Assembly (NCBI GenBank): GCA_937773555.1
Contig: CALJVT010000004.1
Coordinates: forward strand, 310,001-374,000
Direction of reading: 5' to 3'
DNA from: an uncultured Pseudomonadales bacterium
GTDB lineage: Bacteria > Pseudomonadota > Gammaproteobacteria > Pseudomonadales > Balneatricaceae
Length of the DNA: 64,000 nt
In this document: positions 16,565 through 24,754 of the stretch, piece by piece
How the letters are laid out: each line of letters opens with the position of its first letter
How positions within the stretch are numbered: the stretch's first letter is position 1
Translations under genes and position numbers: made by a program
The notes under the pieces: model-generated
Database searches by the model: none
Told to the model about the DNA's origin: nothing
Seen by the model: the letters and a program-made list of their open reading frames with translations, nothing else

Positions 16565-18505
16565 TTATTTGTTGCAGCGATTTTCAATCAGCTCAATAAC
16601 CACACTTGGGTCTGATAAAGTAGACGTATCCCCCAGTTCACCATAGTCGTTTGCAGCAATTTTGCGCAAAATGCGACGCATAATTTTTCCTGAACGAGTT
16701 TTTGGCAAGTTGGGTGAAAATTGAATTAAATCCGGTGACGCAATGGGTCCAATTTCAGCTCTAACCCATTGTCTTAGCTCCTTCAATAGTTCAGGGCTGT
16801 CATCAACACCGTCTTGTAATGTGACGTAACAATAAATGCCTTGACCTTTAATTTCATGGGGATAGCCTACCACTGCAGCTTCGCATACCGCCTTGTGGGC
16901 GACCAAAGCACTTTCTATCTCAGCCGTGCCCATGCGGTGACCCGATACATTAAGGACGTCATCCACACGCCCAGTAATCCAATAGTAACCATCTTCGTCA
17001 CGACGTGCACCATCACCGGTAAAGTAATAATTTTCAAAGGTAGAAAAGTAGGTTTCTTCAAAGCGTTTATGATTGCCCCAAATGGACCTGGCCTGGCCTG
17101 GCCAGCTATCTTTAATAACAAGATTTCCCTCAGCAGCGCCTTCTAACTCATGACCTTCATTATCAACTATAGCAGGTTGAACACCAAAAAATGGCATCGT
17201 CGCTGAACCGGGCTTAGTATCCACAGCACCAGGTAGGGGAGTAATCATGTGCCCTCCCGTTTCGGTTTGCCACCAGGTATCAACGACTGGAACATTGCCA
17301 GTGCTGAAAACACGTCTGTACCACAGCCACGCTTCTGGATTAATGGGTTCGCCCACACTTCCTAGCACGCGAATGCTAGACACATCAGAGCCAGACAGAA
17401 CATCATCACCATGCTGCATTAGTGCACGGATGGCTGTGGGCGCCGTATAAAATTGATTTACCCGGTGTTTTTCAATAACTTGGCCAAAACGTGCATTAGT
17501 AGGATAATTAGGTACCCCTTCAAACATGAGTGTAGTGGCACGGTTAGCAAGCGGTCCGTAAACAATGTAACTGTGTCCGGTAATCCAGCCAACGTCAGCA
17601 GTGCACCAATAAATATCACCTGGTTTATAATCAAATACCATTTCGTGAGTCATTGCGCTCCACACTAGGTAACCTGCAGTAGTATGCTCTAAGCCCTTAG
17701 GCTGACCTGTAGAACCGGATGTGTAGAGAATAAAAAGAGGATCTTCTGCGGCCATTACTTCAGGTTCGTGGTGGATGCCTGCAGCAGCAACGATATCCCC
17801 ATACCAAACATCACGGCCTTCTAGCCAATTAATATCAGCCCCTGTGCGTTTGACTACAATCACAGTATCAACACAATCCACATTGGTTAAACCTGCATCA
17901 ACATTAGCCTTAAGACCAATCCTTTTACCACCTCGCAAGCCTTCATCTGCAGTAATCACTATATTACTATTAGAACCCTTTACTCGGCCGGCAATAGCAT
18001 CTGGCGAAAAGCCACCAAAAATAACCGAATGCACCGCTCCAATCCGAGCACAAGCCAACATTGCCACTGTAGCTTCTGGAATCATTGGCATATACAAGGT
18101 AATTACATCACCTTTTTTCGCACCTTGTGCTAGCAGCGCATTACTAAACTGACACACTTCTTGGTGCAGTTCTCGGTAACTAATATGACGCGACTGACTC
18201 GGTTCATCTCCTTCCCATATAATGGCAATTTCTTCACCATGGTGTTCTAGATGTCGGTCTAAACAGTTGGCTGCCACATTTAATTGACCATCTGAATACC
18301 ATTCGATGGCCACATCATTAGGTGTAAAGCGGGTATTTTTTATTTTTGTAGGCGCCTTAATCCAATCAATACGCTTACCCTGCTGACGCCAGAACTCTTC
18401 TGGGTTTGCAACAGACTGTTGGTACATCGCTTCGCGTTTCTTTTGGTTCAAACCAGAGGTTTCGGCAATCGATGCATCTGCTGGATATGTCTTCACGTCA
18501 CTCAT
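16565..18505 (-). CDS. acs: Acetyl-coenzyme A synthetase
   Basis: Acs converts acetate, ATP and CoA to acetyl-CoA by way of acetyl-AMP. The 646-residue product is the standard length. It shows the AMP-binding P-loop [11 protein letters not shown], the WWQTETGG acyl-binding motif, [21 protein letters not shown], and the C-terminal [11 protein letters not shown] with catalytic Lys607. That lysine is the one reversibly acetylated in other Acs enzymes, though no Pat or CobB gene lies in the window. It is followed after 36 bases by the LuxR-type regulator. Context indicates control by the CrbSR-like system. Confidence 0.97.
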   Translation of the reverse strand: MSDVKTYPADASIAETSGLNQKKREAMYQQSVANPEEFWRQQGKRIDWIKAPTKIKNTRFTPNDVAIEWYSDGQLNVAANCLDRHLEHHGEEIAIIWEGDEPSQSRHISYRELHQEVCQFSNALLAQGAKKGDVITLYMPMIPEATVAMLACARIGAVHSVIFGGFSPDAIAGRVKGSNSNIVITADEGLRGGKRIGLKANVDAGLTNVDCVDTVIVVKRTGADINWLEGRDVWYGDIVAAAGIHHEPEVMAAEDPLFILYTSGSTGQPKGLEHTTAGYLVWSAMTHEMVFDYKPGDIYWCTADVGWITGHSYIVYGPLANRATTLMFEGVPNYPTNARFGQVIEKHRVNQFYTAPTAIRALMQHGDDVLSGSDVSSIRVLGSVGEPINPEAWLWYRRVFSTGNVPVVDTWWQTETGGHMITPLPGAVDTKPGSATMPFFGVQPAIVDNEGHELEGAAEGNLVIKDSWPGQARSIWGNHKRFEETYFSTFENYYFTGDGARRDEDGYYWITGRVDDVLNVSGHRMGTAEIESALVAHKAVCEAAVVGYPHEIKGQGIYCYVTLQDGVDDSPELLKELRQWVRAEIGPIASPDLIQFSPNLPKTRSGKIMRRILRKIAANDYGELGDTSTLSDPSVVIELIENRCNK

Positions 18506-18686
18506 TTAATGGTTCCTAGTTTTGTAGGGCAAGAGGATTAACCTACCATTTATATCAAGTTAACGAGCATATTTAAATACTACTTTGGCTTAATATGGAC
18601 CTTCATCTGCTAAACTTAACTTGCCTTGCGTTAACGCATACGCCATCATTTGTTCTTATTCACTTAAATTATTATCACTATTACCT

Positions 18687-19172
18687 ATGATTGATCTAAG
18701 CCTTGCTTTATTTATTGCTGTTGAAACCTGTCCAGAACCCCCTTACTATCCAATTGCTGCAGCTTGGACCCTGCCCGATGGCAGCATTAAGTCTAGCCTC
18801 ATTTTGGCAGATGACAACTGGCCTCCCCACTTATGTTATAGCGATCATATTAGCGATGAAACTGTGACTGCATTAGGGCACTCAGTTAAAGATGTGTTAT
18901 TAGAAATGAACGACGACCTAGATGCAAGCCATGTAGTGGGTCACGCAGATTTTTCACCTACAGAAGGTTTAGAGCATTTAGTAGATGCACTAGATATTGA
19001 ACTGGCGTTTGAAATATCTACCAGCCAAGAAGATATAAAAGAGCTTCTTGGTAATGATTGGCGAGATGAGTTACAGGATTTAGCCCACGAAACAGGCTTA
19101 GATTTATTGCAAGCTGAAGATCAAGTGAGATTGATGCAACTATGCTGGGCCAGACGCAGTGATGTACTCTAG
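18687..19172 (+). CDS. Hypothetical protein, possible degenerate DnaQ-like fold
   Basis: I do not recognise a named family. The frame is open from 18621, but the ATG at 18687 gives a natural start. The 161-residue acidic protein opens LALFIAVETCPEPPYYPIAAAW, which in its spacing of FIAVE to YPIAAAW resembles the ExoI strand of DEDD exonucleases (usually FID-E...YPIE-GW). The first aspartate is replaced by alanine while Glu13 remains. A later VVGHADFSP and a terminal AEDQVRLM could mark ExoII- and ExoIII-like positions. If so, it is probably an inactive homologue. It overlaps the next gene by eleven bases, suggesting coupling. Confidence 0.6.
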   Translation: MIDLSLALFIAVETCPEPPYYPIAAAWTLPDGSIKSSLILADDNWPPHLCYSDHISDETVTALGHSVKDVLLEMNDDLDASHVVGHADFSPTEGLEHLVDALDIELAFEISTSQEDIKELLGNDWRDELQDLAHETGLDLLQAEDQVRLMQLCWARRSDVL

Positions 19173-19758
19173 GCTTGCTCTATTAAGCCTCCTTCTGCTG
19201 TTAATAAGTGCATGCAGCAGCATCGGTGACAATAAGGGTAAACCACACACACCAGACAACGTGTGTGGCATTTTTGCACAGTTTGAAAGTTGGCAAATAA
19301 GTGCCAGTGCTTCTCAACAACAATGGCAAATAGATCAGACTATTAGCATGGCATTTATCAATCATGAGTCTGGCTTTAATGCTACTGCTAGGCCTCCTCG
19401 AAAAATGGCATTTGGTATTATTCCAGGTCGCCACCTTTCCACCGCTTATGGCTACCCCCAAGCGATTAACGGCACTTGGACTTTGTATAAACAACTCACC
19501 GGTTACAGCAATGCTGAACGCACTAACTTTAACGATGCCATCGACTTTGTAGGCTGGTACAATAGTCGGTCTGTGCGCCTGAATAAAATACATCGAAACG
19601 ACGCTTACAACCTTTATTTGGCTTATCACGAAGGCAACAGAGGTTTTGCTAAAAAATCCTATTTAGCAAAACCGTGGTTGTTAGGCGTAGCCAAAGATGT
19701 TGCAAGTCAAGCTCAGCGTTATCGCAGTCAGCTCAATTTCTGCTCTCCTCAAAGTTAA
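19162..19758 (+). CDS. Lipoprotein with lysozyme-like (SLT-type) domain
   Basis: A lipoprotein signal peptide ends in the lipobox LISAC, with the lipidated cysteine at about residue 18 counting from the ATG at 19162. A GTG one codon earlier is an alternative start. The mature part contains AFINHESGFNA, a typical lytic transglycosylase signature with the presumed catalytic glutamate near 69. Further on are AFGIIPGRH, GTWTLYKQL, FVGWYNSRS and NLYLAYHEGNRGF. These fit a goose-lysozyme-like fold acting on peptidoglycan from the outer membrane. Serine after +1 favours outer-membrane sorting. The exact family is uncertain. Confidence 0.8.
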   Translation: MYSRLALLSLLLLLISACSSIGDNKGKPHTPDNVCGIFAQFESWQISASASQQQWQIDQTISMAFINHESGFNATARPPRKMAFGIIPGRHLSTAYGYPQAINGTWTLYKQLTGYSNAERTNFNDAIDFVGWYNSRSVRLNKIHRNDAYNLYLAYHEGNRGFAKKSYLAKPWLLGVAKDVASQAQRYRSQLNFCSPQS

Positions 19759-19772
19759 CGGCGGATTAATTC

Positions 19773-19991
19773 ATGATAGTGCCATGGCAAGATATAAACC
19801 CAGATACCCTAAACCACCTATTAGAAGAGTTTGCGAGTCGAGATGGTACAGACTATGGCGCCTATGAGACCCGCTTGGCAGACAAAGTAGCTCAGCTAGA
19901 AATACAGCTAAAACAAAAGCGAATAGTGGTGGTTTACAGTGAACTCCATGAAACTGTAAATATAGTTCCTGCCGAGCAATTTACTGATTAA
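19773..19991 (+). CDS. YheU/UPF0270 family protein
   Basis: This is a 72-residue protein of unknown function. It begins MIVPWQDINPDTLNHLLEEF and continues with RDGTDYG and VVYSELHETVNIVP, all hallmark stretches of the YheU (UPF0270) family found across gammaproteobacteria. It is acidic and cytoplasmic with no signal peptide. It starts 14 bases after the lipoprotein gene, so it may be cotranscribed, and it converges with tusA 17 bases downstream. Confidence 0.88.
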   Translation: MIVPWQDINPDTLNHLLEEFASRDGTDYGAYETRLADKVAQLEIQLKQKRIVVVYSELHETVNIVPAEQFTD

Positions 19992-20008
19992 CTAGAAATT
20001 AGACAGTA

Positions 20009-20254
20009 TTAGCCGCCTTTGCGAATAAGGTATTGATACTGAGAGTTGGCTTGCGCCTGTTCTATGAGTTCGTGGCCTAGAAACAAGCAGAATTTAGGAA
20101 TGTCTCTAGTAGTGGATGGGTCTGTAGCTAATACTTTAACTACATCCCCTGCTTTAATGTCTTTAAAAATACTGTGCAACATCATTACCGGTTCTGGACA
20201 AAAGAGCCCCGTGGTGTCTAATAATCTGTCGATATTATGGGAGCTTTGCATCAT
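20009..20254 (-). CDS. tusA: Sulfurtransferase TusA
   Basis: TusA is a small persulfide carrier that relays sulfur from IscS to the TusBCD/MnmA route for 2-thiouridine in tRNA and to other acceptors. The 81-residue protein has the signature GLFCPEPVMML with active cysteine Cys19. It also has AGDVVKVLATDPSTTRDIPKF, shared by the SirA/TusA family. An inverted repeat precedes the gene. Confidence 0.92.
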   Translation of the reverse strand: MMQSSHNIDRLLDTTGLFCPEPVMMLHSIFKDIKAGDVVKVLATDPSTTRDIPKFCLFLGHELIEQAQANSQYQYLIRKGG

Positions 20255-20267
20255 TTGCTATACTCTG

Positions 20268-20296
20268 TAATAACCAAGATTAAAAATTGGTTATTA
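20268..20296. repeat. Ten-base inverted repeat upstream of tusA
   Basis: A perfect inverted repeat has arms TAATAACCAA and TTGGTTATTA around a nine-base A/T-rich spacer. It lies between the hydrolase stop (20318) and the tusA start (20254), on the leftward transcript of both. It could be an operator or a weak hairpin. The stem is AT-rich and no U-tract follows in either direction, so I do not call it a terminator. Confidence 0.45.
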
Positions 20297-20317
20297 ACTA
20301 GTTATGTTCGTCTAAAC

Positions 20318-20971
20318 TTAAATATTACTGCATTTTACCGTGTATTTAGCCCAATGCTCAATATCTAATACTGATTGTTCAATAGCCTGCATTTGACTGT
20401 AGCGGGCGGCTTTAAAAGGCTTAAAGCTATGGTCCATATCATCAAGCCAGCATAAATTGATGTGAGCTGGCAATTTATAACCTAACACTTGATCATAACT
20501 ACCTAAGGCATCTCGAGCACCCTGAACAATTAATCCAGGCTTATGACTTGTTAACAAATGTTCCACACGCAATGTTTGTGGCTTACCTTGGGGATGAAAT
20601 GGATAGCCAAGGGCAAACCAGCCCAAAGCATTGGTACGTTCTACTATTAAACTAGCCACACGGCTTCCTAGAGACTTGCCACCTATAATAAGTGGACTTG
20701 GCAAGGCTAGTGCATCCAGTAATCCAAGGTACTCATGTTCAAGTTTAGCTACTGCTGGAGGTGGCTGTCGGACTCCTGTCGCCTGGATCTTTTGCATATA
20801 ACCAAATTCAAATAAATACACAGTGAAGTCTTTCAAGCTCATTACTGCCGCTACGCACTGCATAAATTCATGATTCATACCAATACCAGAACCATGTGCA
20901 AAAACCACATTAATGGCACCAGAACCATACTTTTGTACTCTACCAAAACCTGTTTCAATATCTATCATCAA
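20318..20971 (-). CDS. Alpha/beta hydrolase of the KANL3/Tex30-like type
   Basis: This 217-residue cytoplasmic alpha/beta hydrolase has the oxyanion HGSG in VVFAHGSGIGMNHEF and the nucleophile elbow GGKSLGSRVAS with serine in GxSxG form. A candidate acid lies in VQGARDALGSY and the catalytic histidine in LDDMDHSF. The arrangement matches the small bacterial family related to eukaryotic Tex30/KANL3, whose substrate is unknown. It lies upstream of tusA with a 63-base gap containing an inverted repeat, and no functional link to tusA is evident. Confidence 0.8.
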   Translation of the reverse strand: MMIDIETGFGRVQKYGSGAINVVFAHGSGIGMNHEFMQCVAAVMSLKDFTVYLFEFGYMQKIQATGVRQPPPAVAKLEHEYLGLLDALALPSPLIIGGKSLGSRVASLIVERTNALGWFALGYPFHPQGKPQTLRVEHLLTSHKPGLIVQGARDALGSYDQVLGYKLPAHINLCWLDDMDHSFKPFKAARYSQMQAIEQSVLDIEHWAKYTVKCSNI

Positions 20972-21344
20972 GAACCCTTAGTTGGCACCATTAAATCTTC
21001 CAAGATAACACTTCTGTTATGATCCGAGTCGGCAATAATGGCACTTCTGGCAGAGACTGAAGCACATTTAATACCCTGCATTAATACTCAGTAATCATTT
21101 CATCTTAATTCAAGTATTATTGCGTATAGCGCAACAAACCCATACTATCATGCTGTAAACGTATACTCAGGCTTTACCGTGTAAATTTACCGCAATACCG
21201 CAGGCATAAGCTGGAGTCATTCGGCCGTAAGTAGCGTTATTGGTATGTCCGCAAACTCGCCCATTACTTTAATCAATGCAACGCGGATTAATCCAGAAAA
21301 ATAGCCAACGAAATAAATAATAACAACTACACAAAGGAACCCTA
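20972..21344. other. Intergenic region of 373 bases without a recognised gene
   Basis: No convincing coding frame or RNA gene is visible here. Near the hydrolase start is a short inverted repeat, ATAACA and TGTTAT with a four-base spacer (21005-21020). The octamer CACTTCTG occurs twice within 40 bases around 21009-21048. At the right end AAAGGA (about 21332) forms the ribosome binding site of the next gene. The divergent arrangement means two promoters are expected, but I could not assign them reliably. Confidence 0.5.
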
Positions 21345-22004
21345 ATGAGCGATACCACACTTGTAAGCGCAGAACAGCTCACTCAAATAGTAGAAAAAGT
21401 GGTTGCTAGCCGCGGTTTTGACCAAGCGAATCAAAAAACGGCTGGGCACCGGGCTACCTTTGCATTGCGACATGGCATTGCAAACAGCGATTTATTAGAG
21501 ACCTCTTTGGCCGGCTTAGACTCCAGCATTAGCGCACCTAAATTATTAGTAGAAAGTAAAGACAGCCTAATATATGACGCCCTTGGCCAACCGGCTTTAG
21601 TACAATTCCAAGAAGCCTTTAAACATGCCGTAGACAATGGTATCAAAGAAATCCGTATGCACAAAACAGCCTGTGGCGCTTTTGCAGTGCCTGCCATTGC
21701 CCATTATTTAGATCAACATGGCGCTAATGGACAAAGTGTATGCATCTACTTCAATAACTTAGAAGGCGGTATGCGTCGCTTTGACTTAACCTCGCAAGGT
21801 CAGCTACGTGGGCTTTTACAACCTAGAGAACGAGATTTAGCTTGGAACGAAGTACGTATCACCATAGGTCCAGCGCCCTCAGACTGCAAAACTGTTGCAG
21901 GCACTTCAGACATAGACGCCTACCGCGCTCGCTGCGACGCTAATGGCATAGGTATACGCACCAGCCTGTGGAATCGCATGCAAGAATTAGCAGCAAACCA
22001 CTAA
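21345..22004 (+). CDS. Hypothetical protein of unrecognised family
   Basis: This 219-residue soluble protein is preceded by a good ribosome binding site (AAGGAACCCTA before the ATG). No signal peptide or membrane segment is visible. The N-terminal part is helical (SAEQLTQIVEKVVASRGFDQ), the middle contains HKTACGAFAVPAIAHYL and VCIYFNNLEGGMRRFDL, and the C-terminus returns to helix (YRARCDANGIGI). Codon use looks like that of its neighbours, so it is probably a real expressed gene. I do not recognise the family. It stands alone, divergent from the hydrolase and convergent with the DUF2237 gene. Confidence 0.7.
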   Translation: MSDTTLVSAEQLTQIVEKVVASRGFDQANQKTAGHRATFALRHGIANSDLLETSLAGLDSSISAPKLLVESKDSLIYDALGQPALVQFQEAFKHAVDNGIKEIRMHKTACGAFAVPAIAHYLDQHGANGQSVCIYFNNLEGGMRRFDLTSQGQLRGLLQPRERDLAWNEVRITIGPAPSDCKTVAGTSDIDAYRARCDANGIGIRTSLWNRMQELAANH

Positions 22005-22118
22005 CGGTCAAAGGGCAAGGACGTCTTGTCTATTTTAGTTAACCAATGTGAACATTCGTAACCCTACACACCTGACCTGCCTCTTTGCAGCGGAGCCAGA
22101 GCGGGTTAATGATTAATA

Positions 22119-22496
22119 CTAATTTAAATCTACGGCATATTTTTTAAGAAGCTCCATAGGCACAATCTCCAAAGCTCTTATATGGGTACTTTGCAGATGG
22201 AGTCTTGGCGCCATACCGTTTTTTTCGGCCTCTAACCACCTCCCAGCACATACACACCAACTGTCTCCGGGGTTTAATCCTTTGAAATTAAATGCGGGTA
22301 CTGGGGTAGTAAGGTCATTGCCTTTAGATTTTGAGTAGTCTAAAAAGTCCTTTGAAGTTTCAATACAGACTGTATGAGAACCAAAGTCGTCTTTACAAGT
22401 ATTGCACGCTCCATCGCGGTAAAACCCAGTGATTGGATCCACCCCACAAATACCTAATTTTTCACCAAATACATTAACTGAATCATCCATTTGCAT
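22119..22496 (-). CDS. DUF2237 family protein
   Basis: This 125-residue protein opens with NVFGEKLGICGVDPITGFYRDGAC and ends with ALEIVPMELLKKYAVD. The middle includes PAFNFKGLNPGDSWCVCAGRW. These are the conserved segments of DUF2237, whose function is unknown. Several conserved cysteines (CGVD, CNTC, WCVC) could bind a metal. I choose the ATG at 22496 because an AAAGGT lies upstream. The frame is open to 22523, and an ATG two codons later is also possible. Confidence 0.85.
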   Translation of the reverse strand: MQMDDSVNVFGEKLGICGVDPITGFYRDGACNTCKDDFGSHTVCIETSKDFLDYSKSKGNDLTTPVPAFNFKGLNPGDSWCVCAGRWLEAEKNGMAPRLHLQSTHIRALEIVPMELLKKYAVDLN

Positions 22497-22633
22497 TATT
22501 CTAGTACCTTTTTTTATGACCAATAGGAAGCTAACATTCCCCTGGGGGCTTTAGCTCAGCAGCAAACAGCGGGTCATCCGTATTTGCTATACATTAATTA
22601 CCAACCACGCTGGTATCCAGCTACCCTATGCGT

Positions 22634-23203
22634 TTAAGTTTCGAGTATTTCATTTAATAGCAGTTGATCCTTCATCAATTGCCCAATAGTAGGCAATAAC
22701 CCACGGTCAACCTTTGGCTCAGATGACCAAAGCTGTGATCGCATTAACGCTTTGGCACAGTGCAAAAACATTTCTTTAATAGTGAGTTCAATGCAAGTTT
22801 TTGGAGCATTAGAGTAACTTGAAAAAAAACTTAAGTGATCGGCTGCCGTCGAAATACGAGCAACTCCGTTCACCCTAAGTGTTTCATCTACCCCTGGTAT
22901 TAGGAACAAACAACCAATGTCACCTGTTTCAACGATATTCACTAGGCTATCTAGGCGGTTATTACCTTTTCCGTCAGGAATAAGTAGGCAATTTTTACTC
23001 AACACTTTCACAAATCCGGGCTGGCCGCCGCGCAAAGAGCAGTCCACAGAACCTGTTGCTGAACAGCTAGAAATAATAACAAACGGCGAGTGAGCTATAA
23101 AGTTGATAGAATGTAACTCTAAAGCTGGCAGTGGCCTAGCTTTAGCAGATCCTTTAGGGTGGCTATACACCTCTCTAAGCTGGTCTTCTGAAGTTATATA
23201 CAT
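22634..23203 (-). CDS. Pyridoxamine 5'-phosphate oxidase-like FMN-binding protein
   Basis: This 189-residue protein has a split-barrel flavin-binding fold. It shows the segment SPFVIISSCSATGSVDCSLRGG early and IPDGKGNNRLDSLVNIVETGDIGCLFLIPG in the middle. It also has TLRVNGVARIS and a C-terminal helical extension starting at CIELTIKEMFLHCAKALMRS. The pattern matches the MSMEG_1061-type subgroup of the PNPOx-like family, where the bound flavin substrate is unknown. It is separated from ttcA by 80 bases and from the DUF2237 gene by more than 100 bases, so it is probably monocistronic. Confidence 0.8.
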   Translation of the reverse strand: MYITSEDQLREVYSHPKGSAKARPLPALELHSINFIAHSPFVIISSCSATGSVDCSLRGGQPGFVKVLSKNCLLIPDGKGNNRLDSLVNIVETGDIGCLFLIPGVDETLRVNGVARISTAADHLSFFSSYSNAPKTCIELTIKEMFLHCAKALMRSQLWSSEPKVDRGLLPTIGQLMKDQLLLNEILET

Positions 23204-23283
23204 AGAAGTCCATGATGTTTAACTGTTTATTTATCAGGGGGGTATTAGACTCTAATACAGGAAGCCCTTCAGCATTGGATTCA

Positions 23284-24156
23284 TTAGAGCGGTAAGTTTA
23301 GTAACGCCAGGTCTGCTTCTTCACAAATTCGCTCATCATTTAAACGTTGCACCCGTTTAAAATTGTGCAGCTGGGTATCCATTAGGTGCGAGGGCACTAC
23401 ATTCTGTAGTGACTTAGCCATACTTTCTACTCGGCCTGGATAGTTTTTTTCCCAATCTTGCAACATGGCTTTAATGTGTTGGCGTTGGAGATTATCCTGA
23501 GAGCCACATAGGTTGCACGGAATAATAGGGTATTGCTTAAGTTGGGCATACTCGGCTATGTCTTGTTCACGAGCATAAGCCATAGGGCGGATGACCGTAT
23601 TTATGCCATCGTCACTGAGTAAACGGGCGGGCATGGCTTTAAGCTTGCCTCCGTGGAACATGTTTAAAAATAAGGTTTCTAGTATGTCGTCGCGGTGGTG
23701 ACCTAAGGCTATTTTAGTAATGCCACGTTCTTGAGCAAACCGATACAAAGTACCGCGGCGCATGCGTGAGCATAAACCACAGGTGGTTTTTCCTTCTTCA
23801 ATCACGGCTTTCACTACACTATAGGTATCGTGCTCGATAACGTGAAAGTCTACTCCCACTTCAGCGAGGTACTTAGGCAATATATGTTCTGGAAAATCAG
23901 GTTGTTTTTGGTCTAAATTAACCGCCAGTATGTCAAAGTCTATGGGCGCACTGTGTTGCAATTGCATTAATATGTCGAGCATGGCATAAGAGTCTTTACC
24001 ACCAGACACGCACACCATTACCTTGTCGCCCTGTTCTATCATGGCGTAATCGTCGATGGCGCGGCCTACATCACGGCGCAAACGCTTTTGTAATTTCTTT
24101 TGCCGTTTCGTGGCATCTTGCCCATTAAGTTCTAGTCGGCTCACAAGCTTTACCAC
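23284..24156 (-). CDS. ttcA: tRNA 2-thiocytidine(32) synthetase TtcA
   Basis: TtcA thiolates cytidine 32 of certain tRNAs in an ATP- and Fe-S-dependent reaction. The 290-residue product has the PP-loop SGGKDS at 51-56 and paired cysteine motifs, CGLC around residue 130 and CNLC around 220, which ligand the Fe-S cluster. [19 protein letters not shown] is also diagnostic. The frame starts with GTG overlapping the region just after the yaiL stop; a second GTG four codons in is an alternative. Close coupling with yaiL suggests cotranscription. Confidence 0.94.
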   Translation of the reverse strand: MVKLVSRLELNGQDATKRQKKLQKRLRRDVGRAIDDYAMIEQGDKVMVCVSGGKDSYAMLDILMQLQHSAPIDFDILAVNLDQKQPDFPEHILPKYLAEVGVDFHVIEHDTYSVVKAVIEEGKTTCGLCSRMRRGTLYRFAQERGITKIALGHHRDDILETLFLNMFHGGKLKAMPARLLSDDGINTVIRPMAYAREQDIAEYAQLKQYPIIPCNLCGSQDNLQRQHIKAMLQDWEKNYPGRVESMAKSLQNVVPSHLMDTQLHNFKRVQRLNDERICEEADLALLNLPL

Positions 24157-24689
24157 ATTAAATCATCTGGAATAACAAAATCTGCGTAAGGGTCGTCTTC
24201 ATCTGCAACGTCATCTGCTGCAGACTCGGCACGAATAATCAAAGTGTCTGGCGCACGCTCTTCAATTCGGACAGCCACAGTTGCCGGTACCACACAGTAA
24301 TGCTCATCTAAGCCAACAATTACTAACGAACCTCTACTTAGAGCAGCTTGTTGCATTGCGTTGACGTAGAGTTTTTTAATGGCTTTGCCATCAACAAAAT
24401 TATAGGTGACTTCACCGCCTGTTAGGTCTAACCGGCAGCGTTCTAACATTTGCTTCACTTGAGCAACCACTGCGCGGTCTTGATGTTCAGCGTCACGCTG
24501 CGCATTAAGCTGCTTAGACCGAGCTGCTTGTGCTTGTTTTTCACCCAGCGCACGTTGCGCAGCAGTTTCACCCATATCCACACCCTTACGCACATCACGG
24601 GTTTGCTTCTTTTTAGCCTTAGTGGCTTGCTTAGATTGCTTTTCGTTGGCTAAACCGGCCTTCAGCAACTGATCTTGTAAACTGGCCAT
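24150..24689 (-). CDS. yaiL: DUF2058 (YaiL-like) nucleoprotein/polysomal-associated protein
   Basis: This 179-residue protein has a highly charged N-terminus ([21 protein letters not shown], followed by many Lys, Arg and Gln residues and a probable coiled coil to about residue 95). A compact C-terminal part includes [15 protein letters not shown] and [15 protein letters not shown]. Both match DUF2058/YaiL, a family reported to associate with polysomes or nucleoid and otherwise of unknown function. Its stop overlaps the beginning of ttcA. Confidence 0.88.
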   Translation of the reverse strand: MASLQDQLLKAGLANEKQSKQATKAKKKQTRDVRKGVDMGETAAQRALGEKQAQAARSKQLNAQRDAEHQDRAVVAQVKQMLERCRLDLTGGEVTYNFVDGKAIKKLYVNAMQQAALSRGSLVIVGLDEHYCVVPATVAVRIEERAPDTLIIRAESAADDVADEDDPYADFVIPDDLMW

Positions 24690-24754
24690 TAATGGCTTCC
24701 TTTAAAGTAATAGGATAAGGCTTTTCGGCCAATTAATAATGGTACCATAGCTGG

